Positions 25,378-34,008 of a DNA stretch of 64,000 bases are shown here, piece after piece. Positions within the stretch are counted from its first letter, which is position 1, and each line of letters starts with the position of its first letter. The stretch comes from Winogradskyella sp046545555 (GTDB lineage Bacteria; Bacteroidota; Bacteroidia; Flavobacteriales; Flavobacteriaceae). The stretch is from the NCBI RefSeq assembly GCF_046545555.1, contig NZ_JBHZTH010000003.1, positions 124,001-188,000 of the forward strand, given 5' to 3'. The position numbers were made by a program, and so were the translations under genes. The notes under the pieces were generated by a model. That model was given only the letters and a program-made list of their open reading frames with translations. It did not search any database and had not been told where the DNA came from.

Positions 25378-25836
25378 ATGCGAAAGAAGAAAAATCTGAT
25401 TATTATTATAATTCTATTAATCGGAATTTTAAGTTTCTATGGTTTTAAAAACTACGCTGAAAAAGTAAAAGACAAACATTGTCTTGCGACTCAAATTTCA
25501 TCCAGACTATTTGACTTTAATACGTTTGAATTAAAAGTTGACTCAACTCTGAATTTATCTGATTTTAAAGTTGTGAACCAAAATAGCGGAAAGACAATCT
25601 TTGCGGACGGAAAAAGCCGAAAAGGAATTAGAAACGAATATGGTCATTGCATTTTTGAATTGTTTTGGAAAGGAAAACAGGTTTATGAATTTGGACACTT
25701 CAAAATGAATAATTGGAATACGAATAAATACGAATTAAATATTAGAATGGAAAATAACGAACTCAAACCGAGTTTGGAAATTTATGGACCTGACAGTAGA
25801 AAAGCGGATTTATATTTTAGAAAAATAACGGAATAA
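25378..25836 (+). CDS. small membrane-anchored protein of unknown function
   Basis: A 152-residue protein with a basic start (MRKKKN), one hydrophobic helix (residues 7-22, probably a signal anchor), and a soluble part with two cysteines (KHCLAT, GHCIFELF) and several beta-strand-like segments ending DLYFRKITE. Leu TTG/CTG and Arg CGA codons look more frequent than in neighbouring genes, which would fit recent arrival, though the gene is short. It is bracketed by inverted GTTGTAACCA/TGGTTACAAC ends and by palindromic repeats. I do not recognise the family. Confidence 0.6.
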   Translation: MRKKKNLIIIIILLIGILSFYGFKNYAEKVKDKHCLATQISSRLFDFNTFELKVDSTLNLSDFKVVNQNSGKTIFADGKSRKGIRNEYGHCIFELFWKGKQVYEFGHFKMNNWNTNKYELNIRMENNELKPSLEIYGPDSRKADLYFRKITE

Positions 25837-25846
25837 AAAACTGGTT

Positions 25847-25978
25847 ACAACAACGTGTATAATTAATTGCTTTGGCAAGTGCCTATTTGGAAAATTCCTT
25901 CGGAATTTTATCGCGTTCGTTTTTGTTTACTAAATTAGTTGCTGAAACACGCAACTAACCATACACAAACACGTTGGC
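25847..25978 (+). repeat. dispersed palindromic repeat, copy C
   Basis: The ends ACAACAACGTGTATAATTAA and CCATACACAAACACGTTGGC are near-inverted. There is a perfect hairpin AAAATTCC/GGAATTTT (25891-25898, 25902-25909) and a second TTAGTTGC/GCAACTAA (25935-25942, 25951-25958). It begins 10 bp after a stop codon. Confidence 0.75.
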
Positions 25979-25997
25979 AGTAATTAAAACTATTATT

Positions 25998-27434
25998 ATG
26001 AAAAAAATCTATTTTTTAATTTTCTTTTTAATTCTTATTAGCAATTGCTTTGCTCAAAAAGAAAACACAATACAAGCAGAAATTAATGCTATTGAAAATG
26101 GATTGATAAAAAATATTCAAATAAAAGGAGATGCAATCAAGACATTCAATATCCAAGAAAGGATGGATTTTTATAAAGTTCCAGGAGTTAGTATAGCCGT
26201 AGTTGAAAACGGGAAGATTAAATGGGCAAAAGGATACGGGTTTGCGAATAGTAAAACTGGAACAAAAGTAGATGAAAATACACTTTTTCAGGCTGGGTCA
26301 ATAAGTAAACCTATAGCTGCTTTATCTGCTTTAAAATTATTTGAGAATGACAGTCTAGAATTAAATAAAGATGTGAATTATTATTTGAAAAATTGGCAGA
26401 TTCCAGAAAATAAGTTTACTAAAATTGAAAAAGTAACAATTGAAAAACTATTAACACATACTGGAGGAATGACAGTTCATGGTTTTCCGGGTTATCAGCA
26501 AACTGATGAATTTCCAGAAATTATTGATGTTTTAAATGGGAATGGAAATACACCCGAAATAGTTGTCGATACTATACCTGGGAGCATATGGAGATATTCT
26601 GGTGGTGGCTATACAGTAATGGAAAAAGTAGTTGAAGATGTTAGCGGATTGGCCCTTGAAGAGTATATATCTAAAAACATTTTACTACCTATCGGAATGA
26701 AAAATAGTACATATCAACAACCTATATTAAAAGAGTGGCAAAATAATATTAGCGCCGCATATGATGGAAATGGTAATCTAATTGAAGGTTTATGGAATAA
26801 TTATCCTGAACAAGCTGCAGCTGGACTATGGACAACAGCTTCAGATTTAGCATTGTATTGTATAGAAATACAAGATATTGTACAAGGTAAAAAAGATGGT
26901 GTCTTATCAAAGAATACTATTGATAAAATGCTTACTAAGCACAAAAATAATTGGGGACTTGGGCCTTCGTTAAATGGAGAGGACGATACTTTAATTTTTG
27001 GGCATGGCGGAAAAAATGCAGGCTTTACAAATGACATGAAAGCTTTTGTTAATAAGGGCAATGCTATAATAGTTATGACCAATGCTGATAATGGAGGTAA
27101 ATTAATAGCTGAAATAAAAAATGCAGTATCTAATTATTATAAGTGGTCAATAAGTCAACCCAATATTATTGAAGTAATTGATTTACCAAATACAGAATTA
27201 CAGGAATTTAAAGGAAAATATGAACTCAAAGAACAAGGTATCGTACTGGAAGTTCAATTGGAAGAAAATATTCTTTTATTAAGAAATACACCAGTTGGTA
27301 ATTTACGCCTATTGGCAATGACCAAAACTAAGTTTATCGATGTAGAAAGTGGTACCATTATAGAATTCCTAGTTGATAAAAAGGTTAAAGGTTTTATAGC
27401 AAATAATACGTTCAAATTTGTAAAACTAAAATAA
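25998..27434 (+). CDS. serine beta-lactamase-like hydrolase
   Basis: A 478-residue exported protein: signal (MKKIYFLIFFLILISNCFAQ), then the beta-lactamase/transpeptidase fold with SISK (Ser101-Lys104), RYSGGGY as the Tyr motif and FGHGGKNAGF as the third motif, then a roughly 90-residue beta-rich C-terminal domain. The frame can be opened at TTG 25974, but that lies inside repeat copy C; ATG 25998 begins a clean signal peptide. It is a second paralogue of the enzyme at 23440, with a different C-terminal part. Confidence 0.85.
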   Translation: MKKIYFLIFFLILISNCFAQKENTIQAEINAIENGLIKNIQIKGDAIKTFNIQERMDFYKVPGVSIAVVENGKIKWAKGYGFANSKTGTKVDENTLFQAGSISKPIAALSALKLFENDSLELNKDVNYYLKNWQIPENKFTKIEKVTIEKLLTHTGGMTVHGFPGYQQTDEFPEIIDVLNGNGNTPEIVVDTIPGSIWRYSGGGYTVMEKVVEDVSGLALEEYISKNILLPIGMKNSTYQQPILKEWQNNISAAYDGNGNLIEGLWNNYPEQAAAGLWTTASDLALYCIEIQDIVQGKKDGVLSKNTIDKMLTKHKNNWGLGPSLNGEDDTLIFGHGGKNAGFTNDMKAFVNKGNAIIVMTNADNGGKLIAEIKNAVSNYYKWSISQPNIIEVIDLPNTELQEFKGKYELKEQGIVLEVQLEENILLLRNTPVGNLRLLAMTKTKFIDVESGTIIEFLVDKKVKGFIANNTFKFVKLK

Positions 27435-27445
27435 TAACTACTTAA

Positions 27446-27572
27446 AACAATGACTGTAAGTAGTTGCTTGTCCTCGCCTACTTTGGAAATTCCTCAGGCA
27501 TTTCCAACTTGGTGTATACTTGCAAAGTTGAGTACTAACCGAAGCTACTACTCATAGCCGAGACCGTTGTAC
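27446..27572 (+). repeat. dispersed palindromic repeat, copy D
   Basis: TTGGAAAT (27483-27490) pairs with ATTTCCAA (27500-27507). The left end AACAATGACTGTAAG and right end GAGACCGTTGTAC are weakly inverted. It begins 11 bp after the upstream stop and ends 19 bp before the next ATG. Confidence 0.65.
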
Positions 27573-27591
27573 CGCATTAAAACCAAACAAT

Positions 27592-28767
27592 ATGAAAAAA
27601 TTATTTTTAGCTTTTTTAGTAATGCTAATGATCTCTCAATCTTACGGCCAAAAACCGAGAGCAAGAGATTTGGGAATACCCTTTGTTGGTATAACTGGAG
27701 AATTTAATGCAATTACTGATGTTAAAGGAGTGGAAGTTGGTTATAGTACTATAATTTCTGGAAAAGGTAAGAATATTATTGGCAAAGGACCTGTAAGAAC
27801 AGGGGTTACTGCAATATTTCCGAGAGGAAAGGCCAAAAAATTTAGTCCAGTTTACGCGAATTGGTACAGTCTAAATGGTAATGGGGAAATGACCGGTACA
27901 ACTTGGGTTACCGAATCAGGATTTTTAGAAACACCAATTATGATAACCAATACCAATAGTGTTGGAGTCGTTAGAGACGCAGTATTAAAGTGGTATGTGG
28001 ATACGGATTGGTATAATGGAGAAGATTGGTGGTATACCTATCCTGTAGTAGCGGAAACATATGATGGCTTTCTTAATGATATTTACGGATTTCACGTAGA
28101 AGAAAAACATGTTTTAGAGGCTATAGAAAATTCTTCGAGTGGAAAAATAGATGAAGGAAATGTTGGAGGGGGAACTGGAATGATGTGTTTAGGTTATAAA
28201 GGAGGAACAGGAACGTCATCGAGAATTTTTAAAATTAAGGATTCAACCTATACTGTTGGAGCAATCGTACAGTCCAATTTCGGAGCAAAGAGAAATTTAT
28301 CAATAGCAGGAGTTCCAGTTGGAGTAGAATTAAAAGACACTTTAAACTACGAATTTAATGGGCCACCAAAATCTAGGAGACAAGAAGGAGATGGCTCAAT
28401 TATAGTAGTTATAGCAACTGATGTTCCTCTTTTACCACACCAGTTAAAAAGAATCGCTCAAAGAATTCCTTTAGGCGTTGGTATTGTAGGTGGACGAGGA
28501 AGCAATGGTTCTGGAGATATTTTTTTAGCCTTCTCAACTGCAAATGAAAGCGCTTTTAATCGGGATGAAACAACCATTGTACAATCCATGTCAAATGACC
28601 AACTATTGCCTGTTTTTGAAGCAACAGTGCAGACTGTCGAGGAAGCAATTATTAACGCAATGGTAGCCGCTAAAACTATGGAAGGTATTAATGGAAATAA
28701 GGCTTATGCTATACCTCATGATTTACTTATTGAAACACTCAAAAAATATAATCGAATCAAAAAATAA
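27592..28767 (+). CDS. P1-family (DmpA-type) aminopeptidase, exported
   Basis: A 391-residue protein with a signal peptide (1-20, ISQSYGQ). The body is the P1/DmpA fold: ARDLGIPFVG, ITDVKGVEVGY, NVGGGTGMMCLGYKGGTGTSSR. In this family self-cleavage occurs just before a catalytic Ser/Thr in the GTSSR segment (residues 207-211), giving an alpha and a beta chain of an N-terminal nucleophile hydrolase. Substrates are N-terminal L- or D-amino acids or beta-peptides. Being exported, it probably acts on periplasmic peptides. It is bracketed by repeat copies D and E. Confidence 0.9.
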   Translation: MKKLFLAFLVMLMISQSYGQKPRARDLGIPFVGITGEFNAITDVKGVEVGYSTIISGKGKNIIGKGPVRTGVTAIFPRGKAKKFSPVYANWYSLNGNGEMTGTTWVTESGFLETPIMITNTNSVGVVRDAVLKWYVDTDWYNGEDWWYTYPVVAETYDGFLNDIYGFHVEEKHVLEAIENSSSGKIDEGNVGGGTGMMCLGYKGGTGTSSRIFKIKDSTYTVGAIVQSNFGAKRNLSIAGVPVGVELKDTLNYEFNGPPKSRRQEGDGSIIVVIATDVPLLPHQLKRIAQRIPLGVGIVGGRGSNGSGDIFLAFSTANESAFNRDETTIVQSMSNDQLLPVFEATVQTVEEAIINAMVAAKTMEGINGNKAYAIPHDLLIETLKKYNRIKK

Positions 28768-28769
28768 TG

Positions 28770-28891
28770 TGGTATAACAATTTTTATAATTAATTACTAG
28801 TTATAACCTACTTATAAAAGTCCTCGCAGACTTTCTATCTGTAATTTGTTTCCTAAATTAGTAACTTAACCACGCCGCTATTATTATACCA
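28770..28891 (+). repeat. dispersed palindromic repeat, copy E
   Basis: The ends TGGTATAA (28770-28777) and TTATACCA (28884-28891) are perfectly inverted. AAAGTC (28817-28822) pairs with GACTTT (28829-28834). It begins 2 bp after the P1-peptidase stop. The TTTTTATAATTAATTAC part matches the left end of the other copies. Confidence 0.65.
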
Positions 28892-28968
28892 ACAGCAAAA
28901 GGCACTAATCTTTATTTAATTTTAAATAAATAAAACAATATAAATTCTATCTTAATCTTAGAAATAAA

Positions 28969-28996
28969 AAAAGGCCATCGTAATAGATGGCCTTTT
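28969..28996. terminator. bidirectional Rho-independent terminator
   Basis: AAAAGGCCATC (28969-28979) pairs with GATGGCCTTTT (28986-28996). T-runs flank it on both strands. It serves ndk on the minus strand and may also stop transcription from the P1-peptidase side. Confidence 0.85.
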
Positions 28997-29016
28997 ATAT
29001 AGTATAACTTGTGAGA

Positions 29017-29436
29017 TTAAAATTGCTCTCTGCCTGCAAAGTGAAAAGCACCTTCTATAGCTGCATTGTCATCACTATCACTGCCGTGTACTGCGTTTTC
29101 GCTAATAGAATCTGCAAACATTTTACGAATTGTACCTTCTGCCGCATCAGCAGGATTTGTAGCACCAATTAATGTTCTAAAATCTTCAACTGCATTATCT
29201 TTCTCTAAGATTGCCGCTACGATAGGTCCACGTGTCATATACTCTACTAATTCCCCATAAAATGGACGCTCACTATGTATTGCATAAAACGCTTTAGCAT
29301 CTTGAGTTGTCATATGAGTTAACTTCATTGCTACGATTCTAAATCCTGAAGCTGTAATTTTTTCTAATATTGAGCCAATGTGTCCTTTTTCAACAGCATC
29401 TGGCTTTAACATTGTAAATGTTCTGTTAGTTGCCAT
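29017..29436 (-). CDS. ndk: nucleoside-diphosphate kinase
   Basis: A 139-residue enzyme that transfers the gamma phosphate between nucleoside triphosphates and diphosphates. It has TFTMLKPDAV at the start and the active-site phospho-histidine in NAVHGSDS (His117), plus the usual RGPIVAAILE and GATNPADAAEGTIR. Length is normal for the family. The frame is open to 29460, but MATNRTF at 29436 is the standard start and lies after a clean promoter. Confidence 0.97.
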   Translation of the reverse strand: MATNRTFTMLKPDAVEKGHIGSILEKITASGFRIVAMKLTHMTTQDAKAFYAIHSERPFYGELVEYMTRGPIVAAILEKDNAVEDFRTLIGATNPADAAEGTIRKMFADSISENAVHGSDSDDNAAIEGAFHFAGREQF

Positions 29437-29457
29437 GTATTTTTTTTTAATGAGGTG

Positions 29458-29487
29458 CAAAAGTAATCTATTTCTTTAATTTATCAA
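29458..29487 (-). promoter_or_regulatory. Bacteroidota-type promoter of ndk
   Basis: On the minus strand TTG (29487-29485) is followed after 19 bases by TACTTTTG (29465-29458). This matches the -33 TTG and -7 TAnnTTTG consensus of this phylum exactly, 21 bp upstream of the ndk start. Confidence 0.6.
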
Positions 29488-29628
29488 GCGTTTTTTATCA
29501 TTCGTGTATTCGCTATGCTACTCTAAATAGATCAGAATAGATTCTTGTATGTAGAAGAATAATAAAGGTTCTTAATTTCATACTAAAAGCCTGTTTCAAA
29601 ATTCTTAAAAATTGTATCTTCGTCGACT

Positions 29629-30648
29629 ATGATTAAAGCACAGATTTCTGAGATAAAAACACTTCTAGGTTCTACAAAGAACATCGTTATTGTACCTCAT
29701 AAAAATCCTGATGGAGATGCTATGGGCTCAACATTAGGTTTATACCATTATTTAAAATTGCAACAACACAATGCTACTGTTATTGCACCAAATGATTATC
29801 CCGATTTTTTGCAGTGGTTACCTGGAAATGAAACAGTAATGATCTATGAAAATGATAAGGACTATAGCCAAACCTTAATCGACAAAGCTGACCTCATTTT
29901 TACTTTAGATTTTAATGCCTTTCACCGCACAGGCGATATGGCAAATAGCTTGGAAGAATCTGATGCCACTAAAATTATGATAGATCATCATCAACAACCA
30001 GATGACTATGCAAAATATACCTACTCAGATGTTGAGATGTCATCGACTTGTGAAATGGTCTACAACTTCATAGAAATGCTAAGTGATAGCGATAAAATTG
30101 ATGCACGTATTGCAACATGTTTATACACTGGTATAATGACAGACACAGGTTCTTTTAGATATAGATCAACCACAAGCAGAACTCATAAAGTGATTGGTAA
30201 TTTAATAGATAAAGGAGCTGACAATACCCAAATACATAACAATGTATTAGACACCAATAGTTATAGTCGTTTTCAGTTATTAGGTAGAGCATTACAAAAC
30301 TTAAAAGTGATTCCAGAATTGAGGACAGCCTATATTACATTATCCCAAGAGGAATTGGATAAATACCAATTTAAAAAAGGAGATACCGAAGGTTTTGTTA
30401 ATTATGGCTTATCATTAAAAGGAATTATTTTTGCTGTTATTTTTATTGAAAACAGACAAGACAATCTTATAAAGATATCATTTAGAAGTAAAGGCAACTT
30501 TTCTGTGAATCAGTTTTCTCGTTCGCATTTTAATGGCGGTGGACACGACAATGCTGCTGGTGGAAGGAGTGAAAGCACTCTAGAATCTACAGTTGATAAA
30601 TTTATTAGTATATTACCACAATATAAGAACGAATTGTCCCAAACATGA
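29629..30648 (+). CDS. DHH-family phosphoesterase (NrnA-type oligoribonuclease/pAp phosphatase)
   Basis: A 339-residue cytosolic enzyme with the DHH/DHHA1 layout: VPHKNPDGDAMGS (motif 1, His24-Asp28-Asp30), TLDFN (Asp94), IDHHQQPDD (DHH at 119-121), then TGIMTDTGSFR, and a DHHA1 domain with GGHDNAAGGR near the C-terminus. NrnA-like enzymes degrade short RNAs or dephosphorylate pAp, using manganese. It overlaps gldI by 4 bp (ATGA), the usual flavobacterial arrangement. Confidence 0.9.
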   Translation: MIKAQISEIKTLLGSTKNIVIVPHKNPDGDAMGSTLGLYHYLKLQQHNATVIAPNDYPDFLQWLPGNETVMIYENDKDYSQTLIDKADLIFTLDFNAFHRTGDMANSLEESDATKIMIDHHQQPDDYAKYTYSDVEMSSTCEMVYNFIEMLSDSDKIDARIATCLYTGIMTDTGSFRYRSTTSRTHKVIGNLIDKGADNTQIHNNVLDTNSYSRFQLLGRALQNLKVIPELRTAYITLSQEELDKYQFKKGDTEGFVNYGLSLKGIIFAVIFIENRQDNLIKISFRSKGNFSVNQFSRSHFNGGGHDNAAGGRSESTLESTVDKFISILPQYKNELSQT

Positions 30649-31226
30649 AATCGAATATCCACATAAACAGTAAGAAAATCAGAAATTTAGTGCGTACAAA
30701 CCTATATTATGTAGTTATAGCATTACTAGGTTTTTCGAGTTGTAAATCTCCAGAAGCTAGAATGCCAGAAACTGTGCAATCTGGATCGTTTTTAAAAGAA
30801 TCTGCAGAAAGGAATAGAAAACTGAATGAGACTGAGCGTGAACTTATTCAAAAGATAATCGATAACAATTCAGATAAAAACTACATAGCCTCAGAGAGTG
30901 GCTTTTGGTATTTCTATAATGATAAAATAGAAAACGACACAATACAACCTGCTTTCGGAGATCTTGTTGATTTTAGTTACAACGTTTCTGATATCAACGG
31001 TGAAGAAATTTATGCCAACACATCTAGAACCTATATTATAGATAAACAAGAATTATTTACTGGTCTTAGAGAAGGTTTAAAATTAATGAAACCAGAAGAG
31101 CGTATTACATTCATCTTTCCATCGCAAAAAGCATTTGGCTACTATGGTGACGATAATAAAATAGGAACAAATGTTCCTTTAATTTGTGAAGTAACATTAA
31201 ATACAATAACCCAAGAAAATGATTAA
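30645..31226 (+). CDS. gldI: gliding motility-associated FKBP-type peptidyl-prolyl isomerase lipoprotein
   Basis: A 193-residue lipoprotein with Cys33 after a hydrophobic segment (VVIALLGFSSC). The body starts with the GldI-type sequence KSPEARMPE and SGSFLKESAERNRKLN, followed by an FKBP domain (GDLVDFSYNVSD, EGLKLMKPEERITFIFPS, AFGYYGDDNKIG). In Flavobacterium johnsoniae, GldI is required for gliding and is thought to help fold exported proteins. The next PPIase gene overlaps it by 8 bp. Confidence 0.9.
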   Translation: MKSNIHINSKKIRNLVRTNLYYVVIALLGFSSCKSPEARMPETVQSGSFLKESAERNRKLNETERELIQKIIDNNSDKNYIASESGFWYFYNDKIENDTIQPAFGDLVDFSYNVSDINGEEIYANTSRTYIIDKQELFTGLREGLKLMKPEERITFIFPSQKAFGYYGDDNKIGTNVPLICEVTLNTITQEND

Positions 31227-32379
31227 AAAAGCACTTACAGCATTAGTTGTATTACTCGTATTGGTAAATATTTCTTGCCAAGAACGTTATCCTGATTTAG
31301 AAGATGGTATTTATGCAGAATTTGTAACCAATAAAGGTACAATGATCGCAAAATTATATTACAAACAAGCTCCTGTAACAGTAGCTAATTTTGTTGCCTT
31401 AGCGGAAGGTGAGCACCCTATGGTTAGCGAAGAATATAAAGGAAAACGCTTTTATGATAGTCTTACGTTTCATAGAGTTGTAAATGATTTTATGATTCAA
31501 GGTGGTGATCCAACAGCAACAGGATCTGGAAATCCTGGATATAGATTCCCAGATGAATTTATTCCAGAATTAATACACGATAAGCCTGGAGTGTTATCTA
31601 TGGCTAATGGTGGGCCAGATACTAATGGAAGCCAGTTTTTTATAATGGAAGCACCTTGGCCAAGTTTAAACAATAGACATGCTGTTTTTGGGCAAATTGT
31701 TGAAGGTATGGATGTTCATGATTCTATCTCTAACGTAAAAGTTATAAATCCGCAAGTACGTAATCATAAGCCAATTGAAGACGTTGTAATTACCAAACTC
31801 AATATCATAAGAAAAGGATCAGCAGCAAAAGCATTTAAAGCTCCTAAAGTATTTGAAGAAGAAATGCCAAAAATAAAGGAAAGACAGGCACAGCAAAAAG
31901 CTGAAGCAAAAAAGAAAGCTGTAGAGTTAGCAGAATTAGCCAAAGCAGACTTCTTAAAGAAAAACGAAGAACTAGATGGTAGACGAATAGAATCTCCTAC
32001 AGGCATGGTTATGATATTTACAAAAGACGCAGATGGCGTTAAACCAACACCTGCGCAACGTGTAAATATTGATTGTGCTGGTTATTTTGAAAATGGTGAG
32101 TTATTCTGGACAACATGGAAAGAAGTAGCAGAAAAAAATGGTAAATATGAAGAGCAACAAGACCAAGCAGGTTACTATGCGCCATTTACAATGCCATATA
32201 ATCAAACAGCGACTTTAGTACCAGGTTTTAGAGAAGCGATGTTAAACATGAAAGTTGGAGATGTTGCCAGAGTATTTATACCATCTTACTTAGGTTATGG
32301 TGAATCTGGCAGAAAACCAGTTATACCACCAAATACTAACCTAGTATTTGAAGTACAATTAACAAGTATTGCAGAATAA
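31219..32379 (+). CDS. cyclophilin-FKBP fusion peptidyl-prolyl isomerase lipoprotein
   Basis: A 386-residue lipoprotein (Cys20 in VNISC). Residues about 30-195 are a cyclophilin domain with FHRVVNDFMIQGGDP, GSQFFIME and NNRHAVFGQIVEGMDV. A Lys/Glu/Ala-rich coiled-coil linker (about 205-250) follows, and then an FKBP domain (about 265-386) with TATLVPGFREAMLNMKVGDV and SYLGYGESG. Two unrelated prolyl isomerase folds in one chain suggest a folding factor for exported proteins. It is coupled to gldI by an 8 bp overlap. Confidence 0.9.
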   Translation: MIKKALTALVVLLVLVNISCQERYPDLEDGIYAEFVTNKGTMIAKLYYKQAPVTVANFVALAEGEHPMVSEEYKGKRFYDSLTFHRVVNDFMIQGGDPTATGSGNPGYRFPDEFIPELIHDKPGVLSMANGGPDTNGSQFFIMEAPWPSLNNRHAVFGQIVEGMDVHDSISNVKVINPQVRNHKPIEDVVITKLNIIRKGSAAKAFKAPKVFEEEMPKIKERQAQQKAEAKKKAVELAELAKADFLKKNEELDGRRIESPTGMVMIFTKDADGVKPTPAQRVNIDCAGYFENGELFWTTWKEVAEKNGKYEEQQDQAGYYAPFTMPYNQTATLVPGFREAMLNMKVGDVARVFIPSYLGYGESGRKPVIPPNTNLVFEVQLTSIAE

Positions 32380-32400
32380 TTGAATTTATAAATATAAAAA

Positions 32401-32425
32401 AGCAGCTCAATGAGCTGCTTTTTTT
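32401..32425 (+). terminator. Rho-independent terminator after the gldI operon
   Basis: AGCAGCTCA (32401-32409) pairs with TGAGCTGCT (32411-32419) and is followed by TTTTTTT. It lies 22 bp after the stop of the PPIase fusion gene. Confidence 0.85.
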
Positions 32426-32483
32426 ATGACTACTTATATTAATTCTAAGCGGTCACTCTAAATTAATTACAAAGTAATAATTC

Positions 32484-33947
32484 TTATGCTTTAGGAATAT
32501 GCTTTAATATTTCTAAAACAAACTTCCAATATTTTTGAGCGGAAGATATCTGTGCACGCTCATCTGGCGAATGTGCCCCTTTAATATTAGGTCCAAAACT
32601 AATCATATCCATATCTGGATAATTTTTACCTAAAATTCCACATTCTAATCCTGCATGGCATGCTGCTACATGAGGCTTTTCGCCATCGTTCAACCGTTCG
32701 TAAATTGGTACCATAACTTTAAGAATATCTGAATCCATATTTGGTGCCCAACCAGGATAATCGCCAGAAAATTCAACTTCACAACCTGTTAATTCAAAAG
32801 TAGCTCTTAGCGTATTTGCTAAATCTAACTTAGAACTTTCAACGGAACTACGAGTTAAACAGCCTATTTTAATATGTCCATCTTTAACAATAACTCTTGC
32901 TATATTATTAGAGGTTTCTACCAAATCTTTAATATCCGCACTCATACGATAAACACCGTTACAAGCTGCATATAAAGCTCTTGTAAAGCCCTCTTGCACA
33001 CCTAAATCCATAATTTTATCTGGCATTTCAGTCCTAGAAATCTCTATTCCAAGATCTGGCTCCATTGTTTTAAATTCTTTCTTTATAACATCAACTAGTT
33101 GATTGATTTCAGATTCAAAAGTAGATTCGTTTACACTATCAATAGCAACGATAGCATTACTTTCTCTTGGTATTGCATTACGTAAACTACCACCATCTAT
33201 TTCAGAAATACGTAATCCATAATTTTCAAAACCATCAAATAATAGACGGTTCATAATCTTGTTGGCATTACCCAAACCTTCATGAATTTGCATACCAGAA
33301 TGACCACCCTGTAAACCTTTTACCGTAATCTTATAGCCTATCTTAAATTCTGGTGTTTCTTCTTCTTTATAAGTTCTTGTAGCTGTAACATCTACTCCAC
33401 CTGCACAACCTACTCCAATCTCATCATCTTCTTCTGTATCTAAATTTAAAAGTATTTCTCCTTTTAAAATACCTCCTTTTAAACCCATTGCACCTGTCAT
33501 ACCAGTTTCTTCATCTATAGTAAACAAAGCCTCTAATGCAGGATGCTCTATCGTTTCACTTTCTAAAACTGCCATTATAGTTGCAACTCCTAAACCATTG
33601 TCAGCACCTAATGTTGTTCCTTTTGCTTTCACCCAGTCATCAACTACATGCATTTCAATACCTTGAGTGTCAAAATCGAAAACTGTATCGTTGTTTTTTT
33701 GATGTACCATATCTAAATGCGATTGCATAACAATAGGTTTTCTATCTTCCATGCCTTTTGCAGCAGGCTTTCTTATAATGACATTACCAACTTCATCCTC
33801 AAAAGTCTCTAAACCTAAGTTTGCACCGAAGTCTTTCATAAATCTAATGATACGCTCTTCTTTCTTTGAAGGACGTGGAACCGCGTTTAAATCTGCAAAT
33901 TTATTCCAAAGTGCATTTGGCTCTAAAGCTCTAATTTCAGTACTCAT
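32484..33947 (-). CDS. pepD: aminoacyl-histidine (cytosol nonspecific) dipeptidase, M20 family
   Basis: A 487-residue cytosolic zinc dipeptidase of the PepD type. It contains VMQSHLDMVHQ (metal His and Asp), GTTLGADNGLGVA, IDEETGMTGAMGL (catalytic and metal Glu), INLDTEE-like LLNLDTEEDDEIGVG, QGGHSGMQIHEG and the closing GPNIKGAHSPDERA. Motif order and length match the family. It hydrolyses Xaa-His and many other dipeptides. Confidence 0.93.
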   Translation of the reverse strand: MSTEIRALEPNALWNKFADLNAVPRPSKKEERIIRFMKDFGANLGLETFEDEVGNVIIRKPAAKGMEDRKPIVMQSHLDMVHQKNNDTVFDFDTQGIEMHVVDDWVKAKGTTLGADNGLGVATIMAVLESETIEHPALEALFTIDEETGMTGAMGLKGGILKGEILLNLDTEEDDEIGVGCAGGVDVTATRTYKEEETPEFKIGYKITVKGLQGGHSGMQIHEGLGNANKIMNRLLFDGFENYGLRISEIDGGSLRNAIPRESNAIVAIDSVNESTFESEINQLVDVIKKEFKTMEPDLGIEISRTEMPDKIMDLGVQEGFTRALYAACNGVYRMSADIKDLVETSNNIARVIVKDGHIKIGCLTRSSVESSKLDLANTLRATFELTGCEVEFSGDYPGWAPNMDSDILKVMVPIYERLNDGEKPHVAACHAGLECGILGKNYPDMDMISFGPNIKGAHSPDERAQISSAQKYWKFVLEILKHIPKA

Positions 33948-33968
33948 ATTTATTATAATTTATGCATA

Positions 33969-33976
33969 CAAAGGTA
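33969..33976 (-). promoter_or_regulatory. candidate -7 box for the dipeptidase gene
   Basis: TACCTTTG on the minus strand matches TAnnTTTG, 21 bp upstream of the dipeptidase ATG. No clear -33 TTG is seen at the right distance. Confidence 0.35.
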
Positions 33977-34008
33977 ACCAAACTAAAACTATTTTCTATT
34001 TTTGAAAT

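Noticed and set aside
25974..25997. Extended TTG start for the second beta-lactamase-like gene
   Set aside because: It falls in the right end of repeat copy C and would put eight residues before a complete signal peptide.
25285..28891. Classical integron with attC sites
   Set aside because: The repeat right ends do not fit the GTTRRRY core and no integrase gene is in the window, so I describe the array only as cassette-like.
33997..34004. TATTTTTG as promoter of the DUF3810 gene
   Set aside because: It matches the -7 box, but transcription would begin at or within the start codon and no -33 element is seen.
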